Position numbers and translations under genes: made by a program | Origin: Adiantum capillus-veneris | Taxonomy: Eukaryota; Streptophyta; Polypodiopsida; Polypodiales; Pteridaceae | Direction: 5' to 3' | Assembly (NCBI GenBank): GCA_014529385.2 | Contig: CM043958.1 | Coordinates: 148,086,385 to 148,150,384 of the forward strand | DNA: 64,000 nt | Part shown: one piece after another, positions 31,106 to 41,370 of the stretch | Layout: every line of letters starts with the position of its first letter | Numbering within the stretch: position 1 is the first letter of the stretch | The notes under the pieces: model-generated | The model's database searches: none | What the model was told of the DNA's origin: nothing | The model's input: the letters and a program-made list of their open reading frames with translations, nothing else

Positions 31106-32140
31106 GAGGGACCCGTCAGCTCAAGTTATGGGCTTGGGAGAGCCGCCCTCTGCTGCGAGTGCAATGGGACTTGGGGGAGTGGTTTTGGTGGGATCCTTTT
31201 ACTCCAGCCCATCACCCGGGGACCCCCTTTTTTCAGTACACAGCACGACTAGGACATCACATACTAGCAACGCGGAGAGGCTCATCCTGCTACAACAGAC
31301 CATTGGCAAGAGGAGAGTCTCACAACTGAGTTCTTGGTAGATATTTGGGAACGCCTGTGGGACAATAGACAACCGAGAAGAGTCACTATGTCATCAAGCT
31401 ACTGCAGTTGGGAGTTGGTTAGTGCACAGTGGTCACTATGCGATTTGTTTAGTCTATGGCCATCCACTTGAGACACAGTGTCACTTTCTATGGGACTACC
31501 CCATGGTGCAGTAGGTTTGGCTTTAGGTTCTTCGGTTGATGCCTACACTATCCACAGCTAGCCAGTACACTTGGGGTGTTGTAGCCAGGTCCACCCTCAT
31601 GGGCCAGCACTTCATTTTGAGATGGCTTTAGTCAGCAGGGTGATTGTGATACACGAGGGCCGGCCTACACTCCAACCGGCCACAAAGCTTGTACCTCAGG
31701 AGTCCAGTAGAAATAGAGAGTGTTGTTGGTAGCTCATCTGCAGCCTCACACTTTGGTTCATCTAGAGAGCCCAATGCTTCCGCATCTTCGAGGCTTGACC
31801 CGTCCCACCAGCGGAAACTACACATGACATCTAGCTGGAGCTAACCCATACACTCAAGGGACAGTTTGAGAGACTTCAGGGCAACTCCGACTGCATGCAA
31901 GAGCGCCGTGAGGCCTTCTTGCAACTTTGGCGACGAGGGCCCTTCTTCATCAAGGTTCATGGGGCGCCTAGATGGGAGTACCGCCCACCAGTGTGGTTGT
32001 TTCCTCCTCCCATTTCTTGATTTAGCCATCATTGTACATATCTTTTCATTGGGAGATTTTGATGTAGCTCTCTCTAGTGGGGACAAGTTGTAGCCCATTG
32101 GACAGTTTTCTTAACTAGATTTGTTTCTTGCAAAAAAAAA
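31106..32140 (+). mobile_element. L1-type LINE 3' fragment, plus strand
   Basis: Plus-strand homologue of the last about 1.05 kb of the minus-strand LINE: LWAWESRPLLRVQWDLGEWF at about 31,125 matches LWAWECCPLARVQWDPGEWF, and GGTTTGGCTT...TGATGCC...CAGTACACTTGGGG also match. It ends in nine A's (32,132-32,140). It is 5'-truncated in the C-terminal region of ORF2 and has many stops. Its truncated end meets the truncated end of the minus copy head to head. Confidence 0.8.
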
Positions 32141-32343
32141 GGCAGTAGTTAAAATTACCAGCGCCCCAATCTTTTGTTCGCGCTATGGGACACATTGCCC
32201 TAAAAACCCGCCGTAAAATAGGTGCCACATCAGCCCTAAAATCTAGGATGTTCCACCGCATTTCGTTGGCTGTCTCACGTCATCAATCCATACGATGGTG
32301 CCATGCCTCACTAGAAATCACTTTCTTTCTCTTCTCTTCTACG
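32141..32343. other. Flank between LINE and chromovirus; nothing recognised
   Basis: About 200 bp with no gene or repeat end that I could identify. Confidence 0.4.
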
Positions 32344-32348
32344 GAGGG
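32344..32348 (+). other. Chromovirus target duplication, left
   Basis: GAGGG immediately before the TG of the 5' LTR, repeated at 39,574-39,578. Confidence 0.95.
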
Positions 32349-32881
32349 TGTAACTAAGTGAAGACTTTGTAAATAATTAATTTATTTACGACCAAAGAAT
32401 TATCTAATTAGTTGTGTGCACACCAGAATAGACCTAGCAGTTCTAAGGCCTCAGGTGAGCCTAAATGCGGGCCACAACACCTCAGAGGGACCTTAGCAGA
32501 AATTACCCTGAAGCCCTAGTGATTGGGAAATCGGGTCTTCAGAAAGGGGTAAGCAGTAGCCTCAGATTTTAGGCTCGGGAAAAATACGCGCGTCAATACA
32601 AGCACATGAATGAGATGGGGTCCTTAGAACAGTGACCCTAAGGCTAATAAAGCCTTAGGGTAAGTTTCGTTAAATTAAATTTAACGGTCCGTGCCCGGGC
32701 AGGCGGCCGAACAAGTGTGAACAGGTAAAGGCGGTGCAGTGCAAGTGCGGCATTGCGCCGACAGACCTTTGGTGTTCTCATAAAAGAATCATTGGTAGCA
32801 TTTGTTAGTTAGTTGCACATTTTTAATTAATGAGCTAGAAGTTTTTAAAGTCAAAAGTTGAATGGTTTTTAAGTTTTTAAA

Positions 32882-32907
32882 GTAAGTGTGCCAAGTGGCA
32901 CACTTAC
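32882..32907 (+). promoter_or_regulatory. LTR palindrome GTAAGTGTGCC/GGCACACTTAC
   Basis: Perfect 11-bp arms around the loop AAGT, about 20 bp upstream of the CT-rich promoter-like patch. It is preserved in the 3' LTR at 38,603-38,628. Its position suggests a U3 protein-binding site; that is inference. Confidence 0.6.
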
Positions 32908-33710
32908 CAATGCAAACTAACTCTCTCTCACTCTCACTCTCACCCTCTCTCTCTTCCTAGCGCCCCCTCTCCCTGATGGCTATTTAGGAGCCCCCCTCCC
33001 CCATTTTCAGGGCTGGCAGTGCACCTACCCCCCCTAATGTGAGCGTGCTCTACACGGTGGAGCCCTCCATTGAAGCTTGAGAGCAGCCCCTTGCGACATA
33101 TGTGGTAGCCTTGTGCTCCCATTGTCAAGAACAAGGGATCTCACAGTCATAGACACCTTCTGGTGAAGTTTCATCGCGAGAAGCTGCCGTAAACGCTCTC
33201 TTAGCAGAGTGCGGCTGCTGTAATTCTCTGTTTTCAGCCCCTAATCACCTCGATTAGGGCTGTTTTCAGCAGATCAGCCATAGAAATTCTCTTCTCTCTC
33301 CTTATCCTAAGTCTACATCAAGTTTGGCGCGATTCCATCGCGAAGAAGACCTCTGTTTCGGCATAGGGGTGTGCACAGGTAAGAATTTCAGGTTATGTGC
33401 AGAAAATTACAGCAAGCATGTGCGTGTGCATTTTGCTTGTTTCTCTTTTGTGTTCGATGCATGAATGAATGAGCATGAAGGCAACACATAACGGAAGATG
33501 GACTCTCCTCTGTGAGAGCTTCCGATGAGCTGTTTTGGAAGATAGACTCTCTTTTCGAGAGCTTCCAACCAGTCTCGCAGAAGATGGGAAATCCCCTAAG
33601 CAGAAAGAAAGTGGAAACACTTTCTCAGTCAGTAGTCAGAACAGAACAGAAGAAAGAATAGAGGACGGGCGTATGCCCTGTTCCTGTGCTTGTAAAGATT
33701 CTTCCTTAGT

Positions 33711-33716
33711 AATAAA
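33711..33716 (+). terminator. Polyadenylation signal AATAAA in 5' LTR
   Basis: AATAAA, identical in the 3' LTR at 39,432-39,437, where it would serve to end the element's transcript about 140 bp before the LTR end. Confidence 0.5.
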
Positions 33717-33853
33717 GATATTCTCTTTATGGGGGGGGACCAGCCCATCTTCTGGTCCCCAATGGAGTGTCAAGTTTTCTCTCTCCCTCTAATTCTCTTG
33801 AGTATTTGAAGTGCAATTAAACGTCAGTTTACGCTTCCGTATTTTTGTGACAG

Positions 33854-33869
33854 TGGTATCAGAGCAAGG
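33854..33869 (+). other. Chromovirus primer binding site (tRNA-Met)
   Basis: TGGTATCAGAGCAAGG starts two bases after the LTR's terminal CA. Its first 12 bases are the standard complement of the plant initiator tRNA-Met 3' end. Confidence 0.93.
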
Positions 33870-33918
33870 TCCTCTCTCTCTTCCTGAAGGGATTGACGAC
33901 TCTTGGCAGACTGCAGAA

Positions 33919-35349
33919 ATGGGAGGACGCGAGATAGAGTTCTCTCTCCTTCAAAAGCAGGTGGAAGAGTTGGAGAAAGCTCTCTCCCATCCAGAAGTCC
34001 AAAAGATTCTCCATACTCTTGAAAAAGGGAAGGAGAAAATGCCGATGGGGTCGGGAGAAATCCCGCAGAACCCAAAGGCGCCACAACCAAGGAAAGATCC
34101 TCTGATTGGAACCTCCCACATGCACGAGAGGCAGAAGAAACCTCCAGAACGTCATGTGCGGTTTAATCCAAAAGTTCAAAAGCAGGATCCCCCTCATTCC
34201 CCTCAGTTCTCTTTCATGAAGGATCTGGAAGACATAGTTTCTCCGGAAGACATGTTTCTCGACGATCCGTCGCAGCAAGAAGTACATTCAAGGGAAAGGA
34301 CTCCTGTCCCCAAGGAGTCTAAGCATAGAAAGAAGGAGCACCATAAGAAGAAGCACCACAGGCAGAAAACATTCAAGTCGGGAGATAGAGATGTGAAATT
34401 CGACACCTACAATGGACGGCGTGATAATGACAAAGCTTTGGCTTTCATCCGCCAATTTGAAGTTGCATTTGCTGAAGGGAATTTTAAAGAAAGATCCAAG
34501 CTTCGCCATGTTAGTTTGTACCTGAAAGGCACCGCCAGCAATTGGTGGTTAACCCTTATCCTGGAAGATCGCAAACCCCAAGATTGGACCGCTTTCAAGA
34601 AGGAGTTCTACGCACAGTTCCTTCCTCCAGACTATGAGGAAGAGGTAAAGAAAGAATGGGATCGACTTTCACAGTCAGAGAACGAAACTGTTCCACGCTA
34701 TGTGGATAGGTTTTGGGACGTTCTCTTGAAAGTCACTCCATTCAAGAAGATTGACGATTCGGAGAAGATGCGCAAGTTTGAAGCAGGTTTGCATGAAGCC
34801 TTGCAAAAGGCTATGAAGCTTTACCCTCGAGGTAACTTGCAGATACTTATGGAATCAGCCCGCATAGCTGATGGAATACATGACAAGGGTACTCCTAGGA
34901 AGATGGAGCAAAGCACTTACCATGCCAAGCAGAAGGCTCTCCATGAGCAGCCTACCTCTTCTACTTCTTCTCAAAAGAAGAAAAGAACCACCTCCGAAGC
35001 AGAAGCAAAGCCAAATCAGCCCAAGAAAGGGAGATATCTCTCTCCTGCTGAGTTGCGAACCTACATTAGTGAAGGAAGATGCTTCAAGTGCGGACAAGTT
35101 GGTCATATGAAGGGTGACTGTCCAACCAAACCTCCACAACCACCCTCTTCCAATGCAGTCCCAGATGTACAGAGAAATACAATCAAGGATGGAAAAGAAA
35201 GAGCTCTTCTCAAAGCATGGGGTAGTATCAACAACCAGCGGGCTCTTATTTTGTTTGACCCTGGTAGTACAGACAACTTCATCTCTACCAAGCTAGCTGA
35301 CGACCTGAACTTGCAGCCCAATCGTTTTGGAGTCTCTATTCAAGCGTAA
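33919..35349 (+). CDS. gag: Gag-protease part of the chromovirus polyprotein
   Basis: A frame of 476 codons from ATG 33,919. I prefer this start because the frame upstream of it passes through the LTR end and primer site. Order: charged Lys/His-rich N-terminal part; a Ty3-type Gag core at about 34,400-34,830 (YLKGTASNWW, WTAFKKEFYAQF, YVDRFWDVL); a CCHC zinc knuckle CFKCGQVGHMKGDC at 35,080-35,121; and a pepsin-type protease start FDPGSTDNFIS with its Asp codon at 35,257. The protease motif normally reads D(S/T)G; here the second residue is Pro, which should harm the active site. A TAA at 35,347-35,349 ends the frame, and the same frame continues straight on into pol. Gag would form the particle and the knuckle would bind RNA. 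Confidence 0.9.
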   Translation: MGGREIEFSLLQKQVEELEKALSHPEVQKILHTLEKGKEKMPMGSGEIPQNPKAPQPRKDPLIGTSHMHERQKKPPERHVRFNPKVQKQDPPHSPQFSFMKDLEDIVSPEDMFLDDPSQQEVHSRERTPVPKESKHRKKEHHKKKHHRQKTFKSGDRDVKFDTYNGRRDNDKALAFIRQFEVAFAEGNFKERSKLRHVSLYLKGTASNWWLTLILEDRKPQDWTAFKKEFYAQFLPPDYEEEVKKEWDRLSQSENETVPRYVDRFWDVLLKVTPFKKIDDSEKMRKFEAGLHEALQKAMKLYPRGNLQILMESARIADGIHDKGTPRKMEQSTYHAKQKALHEQPTSSTSSQKKKRTTSEAEAKPNQPKKGRYLSPAELRTYISEGRCFKCGQVGHMKGDCPTKPPQPPSSNAVPDVQRNTIKDGKERALLKAWGSINNQRALILFDPGSTDNFISTKLADDLNLQPNRFGVSIQA

Positions 35350-38058
35350 TCTGCTTTCAAAGGACAGAACTCAAACTCTACTCCAATCATAGGGAAGTTG
35401 AATCTAAAGGTCGACGACTACAAGGATCAAGAGTCTTTCTTACTAGCTTCACTTGAAGGATGCGATGTTATCTTGGGAATGCCTTGGCACTACAAGATGC
35501 ATCCCATTCCTGACTATGTTCAGAAAACCTTATCTTTTGCTCATGAAGGAAAGGAGTATCTTGTACTTGCAGATGCAGGTGATTGGCATATTCCTATCGC
35601 CAATCACATTGCCATCAAGAAAGAAATGAAAAAGTGTGTTCCTCATGATGTGCATAAGACTTCATTTAGAACAACCTTCGGGTTGTATGAATTTCTAGTG
35701 ATGCCTTTTGGGCTCACTAATGCACCAGCTACATTCAACAGAATGATGGATAGAATCTTCCACTCATACAGAAGCTTTACAGGCGTTTTCTTTGATGACG
35801 TCTTAATCTTCTCAGAGACGGATGACGAACACTATAAGCATCTCGCCTTAGTGTTTGAAGAATTACACAAACACAAATTATTTGTGAATGCTAAGAAGAG
35901 TGAGTTCTTTCTAAAAGAAATCCACTATTTAGGCCATATAGTATCTCACAACCAGGTGAGAATAGACCCTGATAAGATTCAAGCAGTTGTAGAATGGCTT
36001 ACGCCAACTACAGTACATGATGTACAAAGTTTCCTTGGCCTCTGTTCTTATTATCGGCGTTTCATTCGAGCTTTTGCCGCGATAGCAGGTCCCCTCCATG
36101 ACCTGACAAAGAAGCGGATTCCATTCCATTGGGGGTCTAGACAAAAACAAGCTTTCGAAAAGCTTAAGTATCTACTCAATCACGGACCTGTTCTCACCGT
36201 CCCTGATCTTCGCAAACCTTTCGAGGTATACTGAGATGCATCTGGAGATTGTGTAGGAGCAGTTTTGAACCAAGAGGGTCACGCGATAGCCTATGAAAGT
36301 CGGCGCCTTAAAGATGCAGAGTTGCATGCCTCCATATACGAAAAAGAGCTAATGGCAGTCATTCATGCTCTTTCCATTTGGAAACACTATCTATTAGGAG
36401 CTGATTTTATTATCAAGACAGATCATCAAAGTCTTCGCTACTTTCTCACACAGAGAAAGTTATCAGAAAAGCAGATGAGATGGGTCAACTTTCTTTCAAT
36501 GTTTCATTTTCAGATTTTACACACTTCTGGAACAAAGAATGCATTTGCAGATGCTCTCTCCAGGCGTCCAAAGATCAATGCACTAACAACAATTTATCAT
36601 GAGGAACTAGAATCTCTCAGCGAGATGTATCCTCAAGATCCAGACTTCGCCACAATTTGGGCAGATCTTCAAGCTGGTCACTCAAAGCCACCTTATTCTA
36701 TCAGGGATAATACACTCTATCGTCAACAAGCAATATGCATAGCTCAGCCCTTACAACAAAAGGTGATGGATGAAGCACATAATTCTCCTTATGCCGGGCA
36801 TCGGGGAATTGCTTCCACCACTAGTGCCCTCGAAAGGTATTTCTTTTGGCCAACACTCCGTGCGGACATTGAAAAATATGTACGTGAGTGTTTAGTATGC
36901 CAAAAGGTAAAATATGACAGACATAAAGTTTATGGCAAGCTTCAGCCGCTCCCTGTGCCTAACACGCCATGGGAAAGTATTGCCATGGATTTTATTACGG
37001 ATCTTCCTCGATCCAAGAATGGAAATGATGCAATCTGGACTATAGTAGACAGATTCAGTAAGCAAGCCCATTTTCTTCCAGTAAAGAAGACGATCAAAGC
37101 TGATCACATGGCTAGAATATTTCTAGCTCAGATTTTTAAACACCATGGATTGCCAAAGACTATTGTCAGCGATAGAGATCCCCGCATGACTAGTCTATTT
37201 TGGCAGGCATTGTTTGAAAACTTGGGAACTAAGCTTGATTTTTCATCAGCTTATCACCCTCAAACAGATGGTCAAAGCGAAGTCGCTAATGCCACTGTTT
37301 TAGATCTCCTCAAGTGCTATGTTTCGGAACAACAATCCGAATGGGAACAGTACTTACCAATAGTTGAGTTTGCGTATAATAATACCATACATTCCTCAAC
37401 TGGTAAAGCCCCCTTCGAAATTATTTACGGGAAGCCACTCTTACTTCCTATTATGGTGACCAAAGAAAACATCTTCGCCGCAGATGAATTTGTGCGCAAT
37501 ATTGATATTGCCCATCAACAAGTAAAGCAAGCGATTCTTCGTACTCAAGAGCAACAGAAGAGAAAAGCAGACAAGCACAGAAGGAATCTCAATCTTAAAA
37601 AAGGACAATATGTCCTACTTCGGTTTGAGAAAGCTAGATTGAAAAAGCAGGTCGGCATAGGGTAAGTTGTCAAACTTTCCCATAGATTTTACGGCCCTTT
37701 CAAAATTACAGATAAAGTCAATGATGTGACTTTCAGATTGGATTTGCCTTCTAACTGGCGCATCCACAATGCTTTTCATGTCAGTCTCCTCCGACCATAT
37801 GTTGGACCTCCTCCAGTGGCGCCCGTACAAGAAGATCCTCCAGAAGTCGAAGAGACTGAGGAAATCCTTCAACCTGAATAGATAATACACCACTCGGAGA
37901 GACAACTCAAGTCGGGGAGTCTACATTGGAAGTATTTAGTCAAGTTCAAGAATTACACTCCTTTAGATGCAAAGTGGATGATTGAGTCCGATCTCAAGGA
38001 CTACCCTGACATCTTGCACAGTTATGTTGACGCTCTACAGTTGAGGTCAACTGTTTAG
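35350..38058 (+). pseudogene. pol: Chromovirus pol (RT-RNase H-integrase-chromodomain), broken
   Basis: Same frame as gag, ending at TAG 38,056. In-frame stops lie at 35,347, 36,232 (just before the DAS of the RNase H start), 37,663 and 37,879. Protease remainder (ILGMPWH, about 35,470) leads at about 35,620-35,660 directly into KTSFRTTFGLYEFLVMPFGL. The whole front of RT, including the first catalytic Asp region, is missing by an in-frame deletion. FFDD follows at 35,788-35,799. RNase H continues to ADALSRRP (36,569). Integrase has its HHCC finger (36,778-36,898) and core Asp 36,988, Asp 37,171 and Glu 37,279. The end (HWKYLVKFKNYTPLDAKWM, about 37,926-37,980) resembles a chromodomain. Confidence 0.92.
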
Positions 38059-38070
38059 AACCAAGAGGGA
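38059..38070 (+). other. Chromovirus polypurine tract
   Basis: AACCAAGAGGGA lies directly between the pol stop and the TG of the 3' LTR. It is short and only partly purine, as is common in this group. Confidence 0.8.
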
Positions 38071-39573
38071 TGTAACTAAGTCAGACTTTGTAAATAATTA
38101 ATTTATTTACGAGAAAAGAATTATCTAATTAGTTGTGTGCACACCAGAATAGACCTAGCAGTTCTAAGGCCTCAGGTGAGCCTAAATGCGGGTCACAACA
38201 CCTCACAGGGACCTTAGCAGAAATTACCCTGAAGCCCTAGTGATTGGGAAATCGGGTCTTCAGAAAGAGGTAAGCAGTAGCCTCAGATTTTAGGCTCGGA
38301 AAAAATATGCGCGTCAGTACAAGCACATGAATGAGATGGGGTCCTTAGAACAGTGACCCTAAGGCTAATAAAGCCTTAGGATAAGTTTCGTTAAATTAAA
38401 TTTAACGGTCCGTGCCCGAGCAGACGGCCGGACAAGTGTGAACAGGTAAAGGCGGTGCAGTGCAAGTGCGGCATTGCGCCGACAGACCTTTGGTGTTCTC
38501 ATAAAAGAATCATTGGTAGCATTTGTTAGTTAGTTGCACATTTTTAATTAATGAGCTAGAAGTTTTTAAAGTCAAAAGTTGAATGGTTTTTAAGTTTTTA
38601 AAGTAAGTGTGCCAAGTGGCACACTTACCAATGCAAACTAACTCTCTCTCACTCTCTCTCTCACCCTCTCTCTCTTCCTAGCGCCCCCTCTCCCTGATGG
38701 CTATTTAGGAGCCCCCCTCCCCCATTTTCAGGGCTGGCAGTGCACCTACCCCCCCTAATGTGAGCGTGCTCTACGCGGTGGAGCCCTCCATTGAAGCTTG
38801 AGAGCAGCCCCTTGCGACATATGTGGTAGCCTTGTGCTCCCATTGTCAAGAACAAGGGATCTCACAGTCATAGACACCTTCTGGTGAAGTTTCATCGCGA
38901 GAAGCTGCCGTAAACGCTCTCTTAGCAGAGTGCGGCTGCTGTAATTCTCTGTTTTCAGCCCCTAATCACCTCGATTAGGGCTGTTTTCAGCAGATCAGCC
39001 ATAGAAATTCTCTTCTCTCTCCTTATCCTAAGTCTACATCAAGTTTGGCGCGATTCCATCGCGAAGAAGACCTCTGTTTCGGCATAGGGGTGTGCACAGG
39101 TAAGAATTTCAGGTTATGTGCAGAAAATTACAGCAAGCATGTGCGTGTGCATTTTGCTTGTTTCTCTTTTGTGTTCGATGCATGAATGAATGAGCATGAA
39201 GGCAACACATAACGGAAGATGGACTCTCCTCTGTGAGAGCTTCCGATGAGCTGTTTTGGAAGATAGACTCTCTTTTCGAGAGCTTCCAACCAGTCTCGCA
39301 GAAGATGGGAAATCCCCTAAGCAGAAAGAAAGTGGAAACACTTTCTCAGTCAGTAGTCAGAACAGAACAGAAGAAAGAATAGAGGACGGGCGTATGCCCC
39401 GTTCCTGTGCTTGTAAAGATTCTCCCTTAGTAATAAAGATATTCTCTTTATGGGGGGGGACCAGCCCATCTTCTGGTCCCCAATGGAGTGTCAAGTTTTC
39501 TCTCTCCCTCTAATTCTCTTGAGTATTTGAAGTGCAATTAAACGTCAGTTTACGCTTCCGTATTTTTGTGACA
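38071..39573 (+). repeat. Chromovirus 3' LTR (1,503 bp)
   Basis: Starts TGTAACTAAG and ends TTTTTGTGACA, followed by the target duplication GAGGG. It differs from the 5' LTR by one indel and about 17 substitutions by eye. It keeps the palindrome (38,603-38,628) and AATAAA (39,432-39,437). Confidence 0.97.
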
Positions 39574-39578
39574 GAGGG
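39574..39578 (+). other. Chromovirus target duplication, right
   Basis: GAGGG, identical to 32,344-32,348. Confidence 0.95.
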
Positions 39579-40029
39579 CATAGGCACGTCATCACTTTGT
39601 GACAAACATTGGACAACTCAAACCATGCACTAGCACAAAGACACGTCACTTAACAAGCATAATCACATTCACACAACTATCGCTATTGAGATTTTAGACG
39701 TGCACTGTGATTATTATAACTTATTTAGCCATCACATCTAGATTGCACTCATCTCTCATTGTTGCCTTGTTGCACTATATCTTGTCACTCCACATTGACA
39801 TCAACAAGATACAATGCTACAGACATTTCACCTTTGACACATACTCAAACAAAACAACAATTGTAAGGGTACATGAATCATTCAGTTATTAAGGAATTCC
39901 AAACCGCAATCCCGCATATTATGGCCAAATTTTTAAGAACGTATCATAAAGCCACTCAGCAAAGTACTATCAGCAATTCATCACCTCTAAAATCTTAAGA
40001 GAGAAATTGATTGACTCTTTTCTTTTCTA
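39579..40029. other. Unassigned flank right of the chromovirus
   Basis: No gene or element end recognised. Confidence 0.4.
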
Positions 40030-41179
40030 GGCAATCTGCGACGAAGGAGTGGAGTGGCCATTGGCTCCCCTCTTGTGCAGCACGCACCGCACCAGATTCA
40101 ACCCGTTGATTCGACGTACACTTTTGGAATAGTTAGAGCTAAACCAAAAGCCTCAAGGTAAAGCTCTGGCATTTGAGGAGTGTCTGCCAGGTCCTCCATC
40201 CACTTTACATCGTCAGATGATTCTTAAACTTGATCAAATATTTGCGGACTAGCTTTCCCTTCACTTTCCTTGCCTTGTGTGCCAGGACTTGCTCAGGTAT
40301 AAGAATCTCCTTGTTTTCTTCTACCTCTCATTGCTCCTTGGCAAGTTTCACAAGTTTCAAGGTTTCGGAGTTCCAAATCCATGAAACGGGTTGCAAAAGT
40401 CTTTTAAGGTTTACTATGATGCTTATGGTTTCTTCTACCTTTGGTTGCTCCTTAAGAGAGCACGAGTATTGAAGTTACCATACTTCCAAACACCATCAAG
40501 CCCACTCTGAGTTTTGAGAAGATAAAAAATAAAGTCCATTGATATAATTTCCCATGGTCGATCGGAATTCAATAAAGGCTTGAAAGGTCCTATCACTTTT
40601 TGTATGTCATACTACACTTTCCGACATACCAAACAAGTACGCACAAACTCATCTACATCATTCTTGAGCTTTGATCAATAGAAGTATCTCTCAACACCCT
40701 TAGGTGTCACCTCTATGCCTCTGTTCCAACAAAAGGAATATTGTGACACTTCATTAACACCTTTTGCCATAGACCACAAGTGACACACAACATGTCCTTT
40801 TGCATCACAAATCCTTCTTTCAAAGAGTACCCTAAAACCGTCTCCCCACTCCGTATCGAAGATCTCATCAAAATCCGGGTCTGTAGCATACTGCTCTCCC
40901 ATTTCATCAAAGTCCCAATGATGCACTAAAGGGGGATATTTGTAGCTTGCAAGACAACGCATCTACCACTACATTCTTCTTTCCCTTGAGATATACTATC
41001 TAGAAATGAAATTTCCATAAAATCTTTGCCCATCTCATATGTTTCTCTAAAAGCTTATTCTGGGACAAGAAATATCTCAAACTCTTATGAACCGTATAAA
41101 TTGTAGAATGCGTACCGAGCAAGTAATGCCTCCACCGAGTCAAAGAGAGTACGAATGCTAAGAGCTCCTTTTCATATAT

Positions 41180-41232
<53 letters not shown>

Positions 41233-41370
41233 GAGCTACTAACCCCTCACAATTTTCTATGTCTATTAGGTGGTTGATCGCCTGCTCACAGTATTGCTGA
41301 ATCAGAATGTATGCAAGGTACAATTTCTGTCCTCTTGAAGCTAAAGCAACCTGCAAAAAAGATTTAAGTA
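40030..41370 (-). pseudogene. pol: Chromovirus-type pol fragment, minus strand
   Basis: Read from right to left: RNase H (IYEKELLAFV, RWRHYLLG, HKSLRYFLSQNKL at 41,180-41,030), the tether (ATDPDFDEIF, about 40,880), the integrase zinc finger (VDEFVRTCLVCRKV, about 40,650), and the start of the core (PWEIISMDFIFYLL, about 40,550). After a gap that has lost most of the integrase core comes a chromodomain tail (DDVKWMEDL...LYLEAFGL, about 40,220-40,130), which matches the tail at 49.9-50.0 kb. Stops and frameshifts are frequent. A GA microsatellite sits inside the RNase H region. Confidence 0.75.
41182..41231. repeat. (GA)25 microsatellite inside an RNase H relic
   Basis: A pure GA run immediately upstream (minus sense) of the codons for IYEKELL. 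Confidence 0.97.

Larger units (their letters stand above)
32349..33852 (+). repeat. Chromovirus 5' LTR (1,504 bp)
   Basis: It begins TGTAACTAAG and ends TTTTTGTGACA. It contains an 11-bp-arm hairpin (32,882-32,907), a CT-rich patch (32,919-32,955) typical of plant core promoters with a TATA-like CTATTTAG at about 32,980, a palindromic CAGCCCCTAATC...GATTAGGGCTG (33,235-33,262), a splice-donor-like CAG/GTAAGA at 33,376-33,384, two tandem GGAAG...CTTCC hairpins (about 33,493-33,570) and AATAAA at 33,711-33,716. Short open frames inside (for example 33,535-33,792) recur in the 3' LTR only because the LTRs are copies. Confidence 0.97.
32349..39573 (+). mobile_element. Ty3/gypsy chromovirus, full-length but defective
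   Basis: A complete insertion of 7,225 bp with LTRs of 1,504 and 1,503 bp, target duplication GAGGG at 32,344-32,348 and 39,574-39,578, a tRNA-Met primer site, gag-protease, pol with integrase and a chromodomain-like end, and a polypurine tract. The LTRs differ at roughly 18 positions by eye (about 1.2%), mostly transitions clustered in the first 370 bp, so the insertion is fairly recent. It cannot move by itself: pol has four in-frame stops and lacks the first part of RT. Confidence 0.97.

Noticed and set aside
26380-32160. Single target duplication around the whole LINE composite (AGTAG/CAGTAG near the ends)
   Set aside because: The match is only five to six bases at unequal distances from the poly-T and poly-A and could be chance.
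33535-33792. 85-codon frame in the chromovirus 5' LTR, recurring at 39,256-39,513
   Set aside because: The recurrence is explained by the LTRs being copies; there is no family resemblance.
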